From the NCBI GenBank assembly GCA_964619885.1, contig CAZUGA010000046.1, positions 1-35,343 on the forward strand: a DNA stretch of 35,343 nucleotides, written 5' to 3'. This DNA is from CAZUGA01 sp964619885. GTDB taxonomy: Bacteria > Pseudomonadota > Gammaproteobacteria > Methylococcales > UBA1147. Shown here in pieces: positions 7,971 to 16,213 of the stretch. Both the position numbers and the translations under genes were made by a program. Every line of letters begins with the position of its first letter. Position 1 is the first letter of the stretch. The notes below the pieces were generated by a model. The model was not told the origin of the DNA, ran no database searches, and was given only the letters and a program-made list of their open reading frames with translations.

Positions 7971-8801
7971 CTAACCGTTTACCGATTTTTGGTAGGTATC
8001 GCGCACAATTTCCGGTCCGTATATCCGCTCCAGTTTTCTGATGCCGAAATGAGCTCTGGCCATTTCCTGGAAATGCGAGATAAACACAAGATTGACCGAT
8101 GCCCCACCGATCGCCCCAATTGCGGGAACCGATTGTGCGGCAAATTTTTGCGAAACCGGGACATGAAAACGACTCGCCACCGCATTGATTAGGTTAACCA
8201 ACACTGGAGCGCCATCCCCGATTAGACCGTTTTTAGCGATGTGCTGGGCGGTATCGCTCATCGAACGGCTTAGAAAGGACCTAACCGCGTAGTACGCTGT
8301 TTCCGAACCTTCCGCGGCGGGATTGCCTCCGGATAGGGCAAACACTTCCAGACAAGCCATTTTGGTTTGTAATGTTTGCAAATTTTCGCCTTCGCTACGC
8401 GCAATATCGGCAATTGATCGCAGCATGATGGTTGTTGATACAGGAAGCTCAATGGCCAATGCCGCGACCCCGAAACTACCCCCGACTGCTCCGCTTAAAC
8501 CAGCCAAAATTTTATGACCGGTATTGGCTGGTGTATCCGAAGCTCGTGGATCTATGGTTAATAATGCCCCGTCGATCGCTTTGTCCAACGCGGTTTGGGT
8601 TATCTTCGCCATAATTTCCGAACAATTGGCCGGTAGCGAGGTCATTGCTTTTTCTATGGGAATGCCGATTAGCTTACTCAATCGAACCGCGATACCCGGA
8701 TTTTCCAATATTTCTGCGTTGCGCAACAATAACGCGGTGTCCTGTTCGGACAGGCCGGTGTTTCGAATTGGTATGGTTTTCGGGGAATTGCTGTTTTGCA
8801 T
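7971..8801 (-). CDS. EcsC-family protein
   Basis: About 276 residues from the ATG at 8801; an in-frame GTG at 8816 would add five, but GGA lies a few bases before the ATG and nothing lies before the GTG. The glycine-rich hydrophobic core ILAGLSGAVGGSFGVAALAIELP, then ELPVSTTIMLRSIADIARSEGE and LEVFALSGGNP, are characteristic of the EcsC family (named after Bacillus EcsC). A second amphipathic Gly/Ala-rich stretch (AIGAIGGASVNLVFISHFQEMA) lies near the C-terminus, which ends with RIYGPEIVRDTY. The biochemical role of EcsC proteins is not known; the hydrophobic helices suggest membrane association. It is a single gene facing the DUF4105-like gene tail to tail, 30 bp apart. Confidence 0.8.
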   Translation of the reverse strand: MQNSNSPKTIPIRNTGLSEQDTALLLRNAEILENPGIAVRLSKLIGIPIEKAMTSLPANCSEIMAKITQTALDKAIDGALLTIDPRASDTPANTGHKILAGLSGAVGGSFGVAALAIELPVSTTIMLRSIADIARSEGENLQTLQTKMACLEVFALSGGNPAAEGSETAYYAVRSFLSRSMSDTAQHIAKNGLIGDGAPVLVNLINAVASRFHVPVSQKFAAQSVPAIGAIGGASVNLVFISHFQEMARAHFGIRKLERIYGPEIVRDTYQKSVNG

Positions 8802-9048
8802 GATATGTCCAGGCACATAGATAATGATTAGAATACTCGAAAAATCCAGCTGAATCAGCTTTACAAAGGTTTTGCGCCGCTACGCCATCGATTACCGTGA
8901 TACGGTGCTAATTCGCTACGGAACATCAGCGTAGCGTGTCTTGAACCCAATTTAGTGTGTATGGTCAAAGACAAAACCTGGTGGGTTTTTTGGGTTTATG
9001 CGATTCCATTCGCGATGAGACCCATACAGGTGGGCTTGGTAAAGGCAG

Positions 9049-9549
9049 ATGATGATGAAAAAAATATTAATTATTCTAGTCCTGCTAGCGGTCAACGCGG
9101 TTGACGCGGCACCTATTTATAAATCGGTTGATCACGACGGTAATGTCAGTTATTCAGAGACTCCACCCGATCGTGCCGCTAAAATAGAAACTGTAACACC
9201 TCCACCACCACCCAGTGAACAGGATGTGGCTCGGGCCAAACAGCGTTACCGGGACCTTGAGATTCGGGATGCTCAGCGCGAAAGAGAGCGGCAAAATCTT
9301 GCCAATCAAAAGGCGATGCAAGAACAACAACGCGCTTACGCCGATATGAAGCGCCAGCTATCCAAACAGAAATCCTCCAACGTCATTGTCATCAACCAAA
9401 ATCCCACCTATCGTCGGGTCTATCCATGGAGGAAAGGTCGACCATGGAAGAAACGCCGACTACGAAAGAAAGGCCCTCCCAGGCCGACCCCACTACCCAA
9501 AGATCAAAATGGCATGACCTTGCCGCCTCCATCGCTGAAACCACGGTGA
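9049..9549 (+). CDS. DUF4124-containing exported protein
   Basis: Three consecutive ATG codons begin the gene. AAAGG just upstream best serves the second or third (9052 or 9055). A signal peptide (KKILIILVLLAVNAVDAA) is followed directly by IYKSVDHDGNVSYSETPP, the DUF4124 signature found at the N-terminus of many small periplasmic proteins of beta- and gammaproteobacteria. After a Pro run there is a charged, probably coiled-coil stretch (about 60-115) rich in Gln, Arg and Glu. The tail is very basic and Pro-rich (YPWRKGRPWKKRRLRKKG). Function is unknown; the basic tail could bind an acidic polymer or the membrane. Confidence 0.8.
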   Translation: MMMKKILIILVLLAVNAVDAAPIYKSVDHDGNVSYSETPPDRAAKIETVTPPPPPSEQDVARAKQRYRDLEIRDAQRERERQNLANQKAMQEQQRAYADMKRQLSKQKSSNVIVINQNPTYRRVYPWRKGRPWKKRRLRKKGPPRPTPLPKDQNGMTLPPPSLKPR

Positions 9550-9562
9550 ATCCTGCGATTTG

Positions 9563-9584
9563 TTTCGCCGTAATATCGGCGAAA
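9563..9584 (+). terminator. Hairpin downstream of the DUF4124 gene
   Basis: TTTCGCCG (9563-9570) pairs with CGGCGAAA (9577-9584) around TAATAT. An alternative outer pairing TGCGATTT/AAATCGCA extends it. A short T-stretch (TTATTTT) follows about 8 nt later. Its place just after the stop codon suggests an intrinsic terminator for the DUF4124 gene. Confidence 0.5.
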
Positions 9585-9746
9585 TCGCACAGTTATTTTG
9601 GGTGCAAAAAGTAGCAATGAGTTCGCGGGTATAGTGTTGTTTAAACTAGCTTGATAGTTACAATTGGTTTTCCCTCATTGATTGAGATGGGCTGGTGCCT
9701 AATTTAATTGAACGGATGACTGTACGATAGTCGTATTCGACGAATC

Positions 9747-11615
9747 TCAAGAAGAATAAAAATCCCCGATGTCTTTATGCTGCCTCTCGCGCTCCAGGCG
9801 TTTTTGTTTTGCTTCTCCGGCGCGAAGATCCGTGTATAGGCCCTGCATGATCCGGTCTTCTTTGCCGGGTCCTGCGTAAATGACGATGGCCGATTCTTTG
9901 AGTAGTTTTTTGGCGCTGACGTTGATGCGGTAACACGCGCTTTGGCACAGGCCGCAGCCGACACAGCGGTCGTCTATTACCTTGGGGGCGGCGAAACCGG
10001 TGCCGTCGATGGGCAGTCCGGATTCGTCCAATTTTGGGTGGGCCCGTTCAAATTCGATCGCGTTGTAGCCGGCGGCATTGCACTCGTCTACACACAATTG
10101 GCAGGCTTCTTCACCAGCCCAGGGTAGACAGGTTTTGTGATCGGCCTCGGCCAGGCCCATGCGTGCCACCTTTTTCTCGGCCAGCGGGAGCGCGCGGATC
10201 GCGCCGGTCGGGCAGGCTTGTCCGCAATTGTTGCAGCTCGGTTCGCAGCCAGCCCAATCAGCGTCCACCTTGGGGGTCCATAGGCCTTCCAGGCCTTGGT
10301 CGAAGCTCATCGGTTGCAATACGTTATTCGGGCAGACCTTGAAGCATTCACCGCAGCTAATGCAAAGTTCCAAAAATTTATCTTCCGGTACGCTCATCGG
10401 CGGCCGAACCGGTAATGCTTTGTCTGGTGTTTTATCCAATTGGGCGCCGAAACCATAGCGCGTGGCCAGCGCTGTCGATGTCCCACCGACTACCGAAAAC
10501 AAGAAAGCGCGGCGCGAAATCGAGGTTTCCTTATGGATTTCCTGATTGATGGGTTTCAGTTGCTGTTGCTCCCAACGACCGACAAATTTGATCGCGTTGG
10601 TCGGGCAGGCGCCAGCGCAGGTTTGGCACAGCGTGCAGTCCATCGTGCGGGTGGAATAGTCGGCTTTGATCGCGTCAAACGGGCAGACCTTGACACACAA
10701 ATCGCAGTCGATGCAGGACGTCTCAACCTTGCGCTCGCTGGCTCGAAATACCAGGTTGCTTAGCGAAAAAACCGCACCTGTAGGACAAACGTAGCGGCAC
10801 CAGAAGCGCGGCCGCAACAAGCCCATCAGAAGCACCGCTGCGAATAGCACGATTGATACGGCTTGGCCGGTATTCATTGGCGGAACCCGGTACCAGTCCT
10901 GCATCAATCCCTGCTGCAGCGGCGCCAGAATAAACAGAAATCCGCGCGTTATTATTGGAATTGCGGCCACGATACCGGCCAGCATGATGCCAAAAAATGA
11001 CGTGACCAGCGTCGCTAGCAATAGATAGTATTTAAGGTTCACCCACCAGCCATCGTGTTTAACTTTGAAGCGTTTGACACGCTTGGCGATAGACCAGTCA
11101 AACAGGTCGATCAGGGTGCCCAGCGGGCACAGATAGCCACAAAAACCGCGAGGGAATAATAGACCGATTGCCAATATTACTGCAGCCCATACGAGTGACC
11201 ACACCCAGGTTTGTCCAGCAATCGCGGTGGACAAGCTGACCAGGGGGTCCAGCGCCAGAAAGATTTCGGCGTCGATCCATTCCTTGCTGGCAAAATCATC
11301 GGCGTAATGCGCGGGCCATCCCTGAGCCTGCGGATCAGGAGAAGCCGAATACGGCCAACAGGTGTAAAAGAACAAAATCAGAAAAAGCACAAAGCTTCCG
11401 GCCTGAATGATCCGCCGAATCGGGGAAGCTTCCCAGCCAGGTCCTAGCTTATGCAAGGCTCTGCGGATTAGTCCACGATGCTTCTCTGTTGAAAAATCGG
11501 AAAACAGCGGCCGCGGTAATAACTTGCGTGCAATCTTGTAAGCCCAAGACCTCCGTGGCGGTTTTCGGCCCGCTTTGGGAAGTCTTAGAAATGGAAGAAA
11601 AAGATTCAGGCGCAT
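9747..11615 (-). CDS. NapH-NapG-like fused membrane polyferredoxin
   Basis: The N-terminal half (about 70-290) is a NosR/NapH/PceC-like membrane domain with several helices and two CxxxCP motifs (Cys 159/163 and 273/277). Two 4Fe-4S ferredoxin motifs follow (Cys 301-311 and 327-337). Then comes SRRAFLFSVVGG at 367-378, a twin-arginine motif plus hydrophobic stretch in mid-protein. After it lie four more Cys clusters (418-428, 457-468, 496-512, 551-561) that resemble periplasmic NapG-type ferredoxins. This reads as a fusion of a NapH-like quinol-side subunit with a Tat-exported NapG-like partner. It should carry electrons between the quinone pool or cytoplasm and the periplasm. It lies 42 nt downstream of the FMN-domain gene on the same strand, so the two are very likely one operon and one complex. 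No catalytic reductase is encoded nearby. Confidence 0.85.
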   Translation of the reverse strand: MRLNLFLPFLRLPKAGRKPPRRSWAYKIARKLLPRPLFSDFSTEKHRGLIRRALHKLGPGWEASPIRRIIQAGSFVLFLILFFYTCWPYSASPDPQAQGWPAHYADDFASKEWIDAEIFLALDPLVSLSTAIAGQTWVWSLVWAAVILAIGLLFPRGFCGYLCPLGTLIDLFDWSIAKRVKRFKVKHDGWWVNLKYYLLLATLVTSFFGIMLAGIVAAIPIITRGFLFILAPLQQGLMQDWYRVPPMNTGQAVSIVLFAAVLLMGLLRPRFWCRYVCPTGAVFSLSNLVFRASERKVETSCIDCDLCVKVCPFDAIKADYSTRTMDCTLCQTCAGACPTNAIKFVGRWEQQQLKPINQEIHKETSISRRAFLFSVVGGTSTALATRYGFGAQLDKTPDKALPVRPPMSVPEDKFLELCISCGECFKVCPNNVLQPMSFDQGLEGLWTPKVDADWAGCEPSCNNCGQACPTGAIRALPLAEKKVARMGLAEADHKTCLPWAGEEACQLCVDECNAAGYNAIEFERAHPKLDESGLPIDGTGFAAPKVIDDRCVGCGLCQSACYRINVSAKKLLKESAIVIYAGPGKEDRIMQGLYTDLRAGEAKQKRLERERQHKDIGDFYSS

Positions 11616-11657
11616 CAGAGTTAAGCCGTGGTTTCCAATCTGATCAGCATATTCCGG

Positions 11658-12824
11658 TTAATTTCTTGCCTGCTGCAAGGCTTTGGCGGTCGCAATCCGT
11701 ATTGCGTCGGCGGTTACCGTCGCACCGGTAGTTGCGTCGATATCGCGGATATCCTGTTGGGCAATAATTTTTGCCGGCATATCCGTCAACGAGGAATAAT
11801 ACTGCTGTTCCTTGTGTTGGGTGACTTTTAGCGATTCGATTCGATGATCTTTGACCGTTGTTTGTATGTGGACCTCGCCGCTATAACCCATTGCTTTGTC
11901 TGCATAGCTGCCGTCACGCAGTTTATTGATATCAAATAATTTGAATATCTGGATGCTTTCGATAGCGGCTTTGGCGTGATTCTGGTTTAGTTTTAATGTT
12001 TCATTTTTGTTCATAAACGACGCTAGAAAACGGCTGCCGATCTCCAATACCTTTTGATAATAAACCAAAGCCTCATCAAAATGCCCATGCCGTTGTAACG
12101 CATCACCGGCTGCACGATAGGGGCCGCCTTTGTTGCGCGGATCTTTGGATTGTTTGGCAAGCTGCAACGCGCTGTCCAACTCACCCATATCCGACCATAA
12201 CTTGATCGCCGCACCGTGATCGGAATAATCGGAGCCAATCCGCTCAAGTATTTCCGTTGCCATGGCTTTGCTGCCCAACTGCCAGTAGGCATTTGCAAGC
12301 TTGACCGGTGGGCCATTGGATTTTTTCAGCCAATAGGCGGCCCTGGCCCAATCCTGCAACAGGTCGTGGTAGCAATGGCCCAATTGGCGCATCGTTCTGC
12401 TGGTGACGTCCGGATTATCTTTGTTCAAGCTGTGGACATAATGCATAAATTTGGTACCGTCGTGAAACCGGTTGGCGTTTTCGTTGATGACGCCCCACAT
12501 AAATTGACCGACGTTTTTTTTGGGGTCCCATTTACGTTTGCCCGGGGCTGGATAACTTAGGTCTAGTGTTTTGGGATAGGTTAGGGGTACGGAATCCCAC
12601 CAATCCGGTTTAGTTTTGCTGGCTTGTTCTATCAGGGCGAGAACTTGTTCGCGCGATCTTTGTTGGCCAACGTCAGCTGTTTGGTTTTTGCTGGTTTGCG
12701 GTTCATCGAGTTGGACCCTTGGCACCGCGCTTGGTTCTTCTCGCGGAATTTCTGCCTGCGCCAATGTAGTTATCAATAAAATACACAAAACCCAACCAAC
12801 CATTAGTTTGTTCTGACATCCCAT
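11658..12824 (-). CDS. Exported TPR protein with C-terminal covalent FMN-binding domain
   Basis: A signal peptide (about 1-24, ending ITTLAQAE) places the protein outside the cytoplasm. GAGG sits 9 nt before the ATG. Residues about 125-270 are helical pairs of TPR/Sel1-like type (for example DEALVYYQKVLEIGSRF). The C-terminal 90 residues are an FMN_bind domain: GYSGEVHIQTTVKDHRIES and then DATTGATVTADAI. In NqrC, RnfG and related proteins the motif [ST]GA[ST] carries FMN attached through phosphoester to its last Thr; here this would be Thr 369, loaded by ApbE. ApbE is not in this window. With the polyferredoxin downstream, this is probably the flavin carrier of an extracytosolic electron-transfer chain; the TPR part may bind a partner protein. 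Confidence 0.85.
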   Translation of the reverse strand: MGCQNKLMVGWVLCILLITTLAQAEIPREEPSAVPRVQLDEPQTSKNQTADVGQQRSREQVLALIEQASKTKPDWWDSVPLTYPKTLDLSYPAPGKRKWDPKKNVGQFMWGVINENANRFHDGTKFMHYVHSLNKDNPDVTSRTMRQLGHCYHDLLQDWARAAYWLKKSNGPPVKLANAYWQLGSKAMATEILERIGSDYSDHGAAIKLWSDMGELDSALQLAKQSKDPRNKGGPYRAAGDALQRHGHFDEALVYYQKVLEIGSRFLASFMNKNETLKLNQNHAKAAIESIQIFKLFDINKLRDGSYADKAMGYSGEVHIQTTVKDHRIESLKVTQHKEQQYYSSLTDMPAKIIAQQDIRDIDATTGATVTADAIRIATAKALQQARN

Positions 12825-13089
12825 CTAATAAAACCTCGTTATAATTTATTTGTTCAAATACCAATTAATGGGAATCTATCACATTATTAGAGGGCTGTTG
12901 TCTTTGGATTTTCAAATTGCTTCTTACCGAAGCACGTGGGTCCATAGTATTAACCAATGTTTTGGTTTTTGGTCCTTAGAACCTGTTCAAATTCTTGATT
13001 AAAGGATGCAGCAAGGCAAACCTGGACGAAAAGACACAGCATTCTGGCGTATGTGAGTATTTTGAGCCCATTTTTAGCGCAGGGATGGG

Positions 13090-15513
13090 CTATTCAGCGA
13101 GAGCTAGGTTCTTAGGGATTAGTCTTAAACCATGTTCCGCCGGTCCAGGCGCTAGAGAAAGTGGTAAATGAGCCGCCCAATAAGCGTGTTGATCATCATA
13201 GTGGCGTGACAGCGGATGTCCGGATTGCCCGGTCGGCATATGGAAAATTGCATCGTCGATGGCGCTGGGTGATACCACCAAGCGTTCGCTTACGCCGTAA
13301 TTTTGACCGACCACGTTGATGCAAAATGTACATCCGCCGAGTTTGTGCAGCGGCATATCCAAAAAGTGGGATAGTATCGGTACGGCGCGGCTGAACGGGT
13401 GCGATATTTTCAATTGGTTCTGATCCGCCCACCCCAGCTGCCCGATTCTATCCACGCCGTTGTTTTGCTCGATGCGGGCCACCGTGTATTCCAACGCGCT
13501 CAAAATTAACGCGTCCCAGTCCTGGTAACGCTTTTTCTGAGGCAGAGCGTTTGTGGGTTTGGCATCCAGTAATTGCCGCAGCGGGGTATCCATATTAAAC
13601 CAGCTGTAATAAAAGCTAGGGTCCGCGTCGAAGCAGCGTTGCATCAGCGGCAGCAAAACCTCGCTGGCGAGTTTTTTTCTAAACCGGAAAAGTACCCCAA
13701 ATGCGCGGTCGTCTTTGTCTGCGCGTCCATTCCAGTCTTGCAGGTATTGTTTAAGCGCGGCCAATTTGGGGTTTTTGTTAATAGCCGGTTTTGTGATTAC
13801 CGAAAGCGCCAGCGTGCGGTAAAAATCGTACAGCGCCGAACGTGTGTCGGATTGCAGTCGGAACAGTCGCTCCTCGCTGATGTTTTGCATTTCAGCTAGA
13901 CGCTCGCGAATTCGGGAAGCACGGTAACCGTTGGCGAAGTTTTGGCCAATCGAGTACGGATACTCTTTTCCGATCATTCGATTGTTCGCCGAAACCAATA
14001 TGCCCGATGGCGGGTCGATCACCCGGGGCAGTTGGTCGGGCGGTATGTAGCCGCGCCATCCAAAACGGCCACTGCCCCAAGGCCGGCTGACCGAGCCGTC
14101 GTAGCCTTCCCGATTGGGAATGCGTCCGGTCATGGTCCAGCCGATGTGACCCGAATCATCCGCCAATAGAACGTTTAATACCGGTAAACCTGCCCGGTTG
14201 AACAGGTCCATCGCGGCATCCAGCGTTTTGACCCGGTCCATATCGGCCAGCGTCAAATCTACCGAGGCGGGGTCCAGCGCGGTCCAGCGGATTGCGACAG
14301 AACGACCTAGCAAAGGTTGTTTGGAGACCGGGCCCCATATTGTGTATTTAACGTTAAGCGTACGACTTCGTTCGCCTTTGATTCGAATAACTTCCCGCCG
14401 GGTATCGAATAGCGCCCATCCGTCTGGTGTCCGGTATTGCATAGGATCGTCCGGGTTGATCTCCAGCTTTACTAAATCCAGTACATCAGCCAAAGCGTTG
14501 GTAAAACCCCAGGCGACGTGCTGATTGGTGCCGCTGACCAATACCGGGGAACCGGGCAGCGTGATACCCGACAAAACAGCGCCCGGATAAACCAAGTTGG
14601 CCCGGTACCAGATATTCGGAACCATTAGCGGAAGATGCATATCGTTGGCCAGAATTGCGCGCCCATCATTGGTTTTAATATGGTTAACCGCCCAGGCGTT
14701 GGAACCCAATAAGGGATCCGTGATTTGGATGGGATTGACAAGCGCAGTTTGATTATTGGCTTGATACAAATTTTTGATCGTATCGACGGGGGGCGTTTGG
14801 ATAGGCCGGTGCGAGCTGTTGCCGCCCACCAGGCTGTGCGCATATATGTCGGTGTCCGGTGTCAAAAAAGCGCTTATTTCTTGCGGTAAATGTTGTTCCA
14901 TCACGCTCAACATGCGTTCTTTGTGCGCCACCAGATTGAGCACCTGGAACATGCCCAACGCGATTAGAATGCTGTCCTTGGTTCGCCAGGCTTGCGGCCT
15001 GAATCCCAGAACCTGAAACTCGAACGGCAGCGCGTCCGATTGGGCAATAAATTCGTTGATTCCGGCGGCGTAGCTTTCCAATAACCGTCTTTGCGCTGCT
15101 GGTAAGGTCTTTACTGTCTCCGCAGCGCTATGCACCATCCCTAAATTGCGCTGGCGCATATCCATGTCCAGCAATTTGGCGCCAAAAATTTCTGCCAAGG
15201 TGCCACTGTTGGAGCGGCGTAAGACCTCCAGTTGGAATAAGCGGTCGCGCGCGGTGACAAAACCCAATGCGCGATAAGCATCCAACCGGCTAGCCGCGTT
15301 AATCGTCGGCACGCCAAAGCGGTCGGTAGCGATATTAACCGGCGATTTCAATCCCCGAAGGCCAATGCGGCCGTCCAATTGCGGTAGTGACCCTGTTAAT
15401 TTAACGTAGCCCAAAGCTAATACCCCGACAGCAATAACGAGAAGCAGCAAAAACAAGTTGCGCAACCGAAAATATTGACTGACCGAAATCGCTGGTTCGG
15501 GTGATGGGTGCAT
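13090..15513 (-). CDS. Penicillin acylase family (Ntn hydrolase) protein
   Basis: 807 residues, the normal size for the family. An N-terminal membrane anchor or uncleaved signal spans about 19-36. The A-chain region contains DRFGVPTINAASRLDAYRALGF and ARDRLFQLEVLRR, typical of penicillin amidases. The self-processing site is LLGSNAWAV with Ser 271 as nucleophile, followed by ANDMHLPLMVPNIWYRANL and GSPVLVSGTNQHVAWGFTNA. Members hydrolyse amide bonds of beta-lactams, acyl-homoserine lactones or other N-acyl compounds; the true substrate cannot be told from sequence. It is a single gene on the minus strand, 577 bp from metE with a patatin pseudogene between. The stop codon overlaps the right arm of a short hairpin (GCCCAT 13066-13071, ATGGGC 13085-13090) without a T-run. 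Confidence 0.85.
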   Translation of the reverse strand: MHPSPEPAISVSQYFRLRNLFLLLLVIAVGVLALGYVKLTGSLPQLDGRIGLRGLKSPVNIATDRFGVPTINAASRLDAYRALGFVTARDRLFQLEVLRRSNSGTLAEIFGAKLLDMDMRQRNLGMVHSAAETVKTLPAAQRRLLESYAAGINEFIAQSDALPFEFQVLGFRPQAWRTKDSILIALGMFQVLNLVAHKERMLSVMEQHLPQEISAFLTPDTDIYAHSLVGGNSSHRPIQTPPVDTIKNLYQANNQTALVNPIQITDPLLGSNAWAVNHIKTNDGRAILANDMHLPLMVPNIWYRANLVYPGAVLSGITLPGSPVLVSGTNQHVAWGFTNALADVLDLVKLEINPDDPMQYRTPDGWALFDTRREVIRIKGERSRTLNVKYTIWGPVSKQPLLGRSVAIRWTALDPASVDLTLADMDRVKTLDAAMDLFNRAGLPVLNVLLADDSGHIGWTMTGRIPNREGYDGSVSRPWGSGRFGWRGYIPPDQLPRVIDPPSGILVSANNRMIGKEYPYSIGQNFANGYRASRIRERLAEMQNISEERLFRLQSDTRSALYDFYRTLALSVITKPAINKNPKLAALKQYLQDWNGRADKDDRAFGVLFRFRKKLASEVLLPLMQRCFDADPSFYYSWFNMDTPLRQLLDAKPTNALPQKKRYQDWDALILSALEYTVARIEQNNGVDRIGQLGWADQNQLKISHPFSRAVPILSHFLDMPLHKLGGCTFCINVVGQNYGVSERLVVSPSAIDDAIFHMPTGQSGHPLSRHYDDQHAYWAAHLPLSLAPGPAEHGLRLIPKNLALAE

Positions 15514-15635
15514 GTTTTTTTAAGACGAAAAGGTGGTAAAGACTGTTATTTTTTTGACAACTGAATTCTAGTACAGATCCACGTTAATCATAAGATTGTG
15601 GTTTTTAGATATACCGGTGGGAAAATATTAGAAGT

Positions 15636-16029
15636 TCAGTTGGGATTTCTGAACCCCGGATTCAAAAGGCTTTTCCTAGGTTTTTTGTCGTGTAATTTCG
15701 CTTTAATCTGATCTTCTAGGAATTGTTGCGCATGCTCGGGTTTGAAGGTATGTAACTGCAGCGTAGAGATGCGTCGGGTAATTCCCCGCTAAAAAATACC
15801 GGGCCGCACCTTCGGTAGAATTCTAAGATCTTTTCAGTGGAAAGGCCCAAGCCCAATAAGATCGTTATAATGCCACCGGTCGACTTACCGGTAATCAAAT
15901 CGAAATATTCGGTCAGTTCGCCATCGGTTTCCTCTTCCAATTCGGCCATCACCGAGGTCGAAAATATGCCCATAATACCCCGCCTTCCAGGCTAAGGATA
16001 CGAAATGGGCGTTGAGTGTACGTATTCAC
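15636..16029 (-). pseudogene. Broken patatin-like phospholipase gene
   Basis: Reading from GTG at 16029 gives RPFRILSLEGG, the patatin start. Frame is then lost at a G4 run (CGGGGTATT), and the next frame continues as GIMGIFSTSVMAELEEE, then LTEYFDLITGKSTGG (lipase-like GxSxG) and LGLGLSTEKILEFYRRCGP. One extra G would give the canonical GGGI. Soon after, the reading drifts into unrelated residues ending at 15716, while another frame gives FKPEHAQQFLEDQIKAKLHD up to a stop at 15636. So at least two frameshifts are present, and the C-terminal half with the catalytic Asp is missing. Only about 130 of the usual 300 or more residues can be traced. I treat it as a decaying remnant. Confidence 0.7.
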
Positions 16030-16213
16030 TTTGCTTTATTCCGGCACAATTATCATTTTGGTCAGATCGCACGCTTAGATATTAGAGTAAGGATTCGTTT
16101 CACCAATGCGCGAGATCTGGTAGATCTAATGGGTCAATTTCCTGTATTGCACCTCATTATCAAGAATATTTTCTAGAAAAGAACGGATATTTCATCAAGT
16201 CAACAGGTGTCGG

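Noticed and set aside
10034..10763. Plus-strand frames across the polyferredoxin gene
   Set aside because: They are antisense to the Cys motifs of a clearly real gene and have no start signals or domain features.
9747..12824. The FMN/polyferredoxin pair as an Rnf, Nqr or NosR complex
   Set aside because: There are no other Rnf/Nqr subunits, the FMN domain is fused to TPR and not to a NosR membrane part, and no nitrous oxide reductase genes are present.
15636..16029. Patatin gene as a CapV-type defence effector
   Set aside because: Only the first third remains, it is frameshifted, and no cyclic-nucleotide synthase or other defence gene lies nearby.
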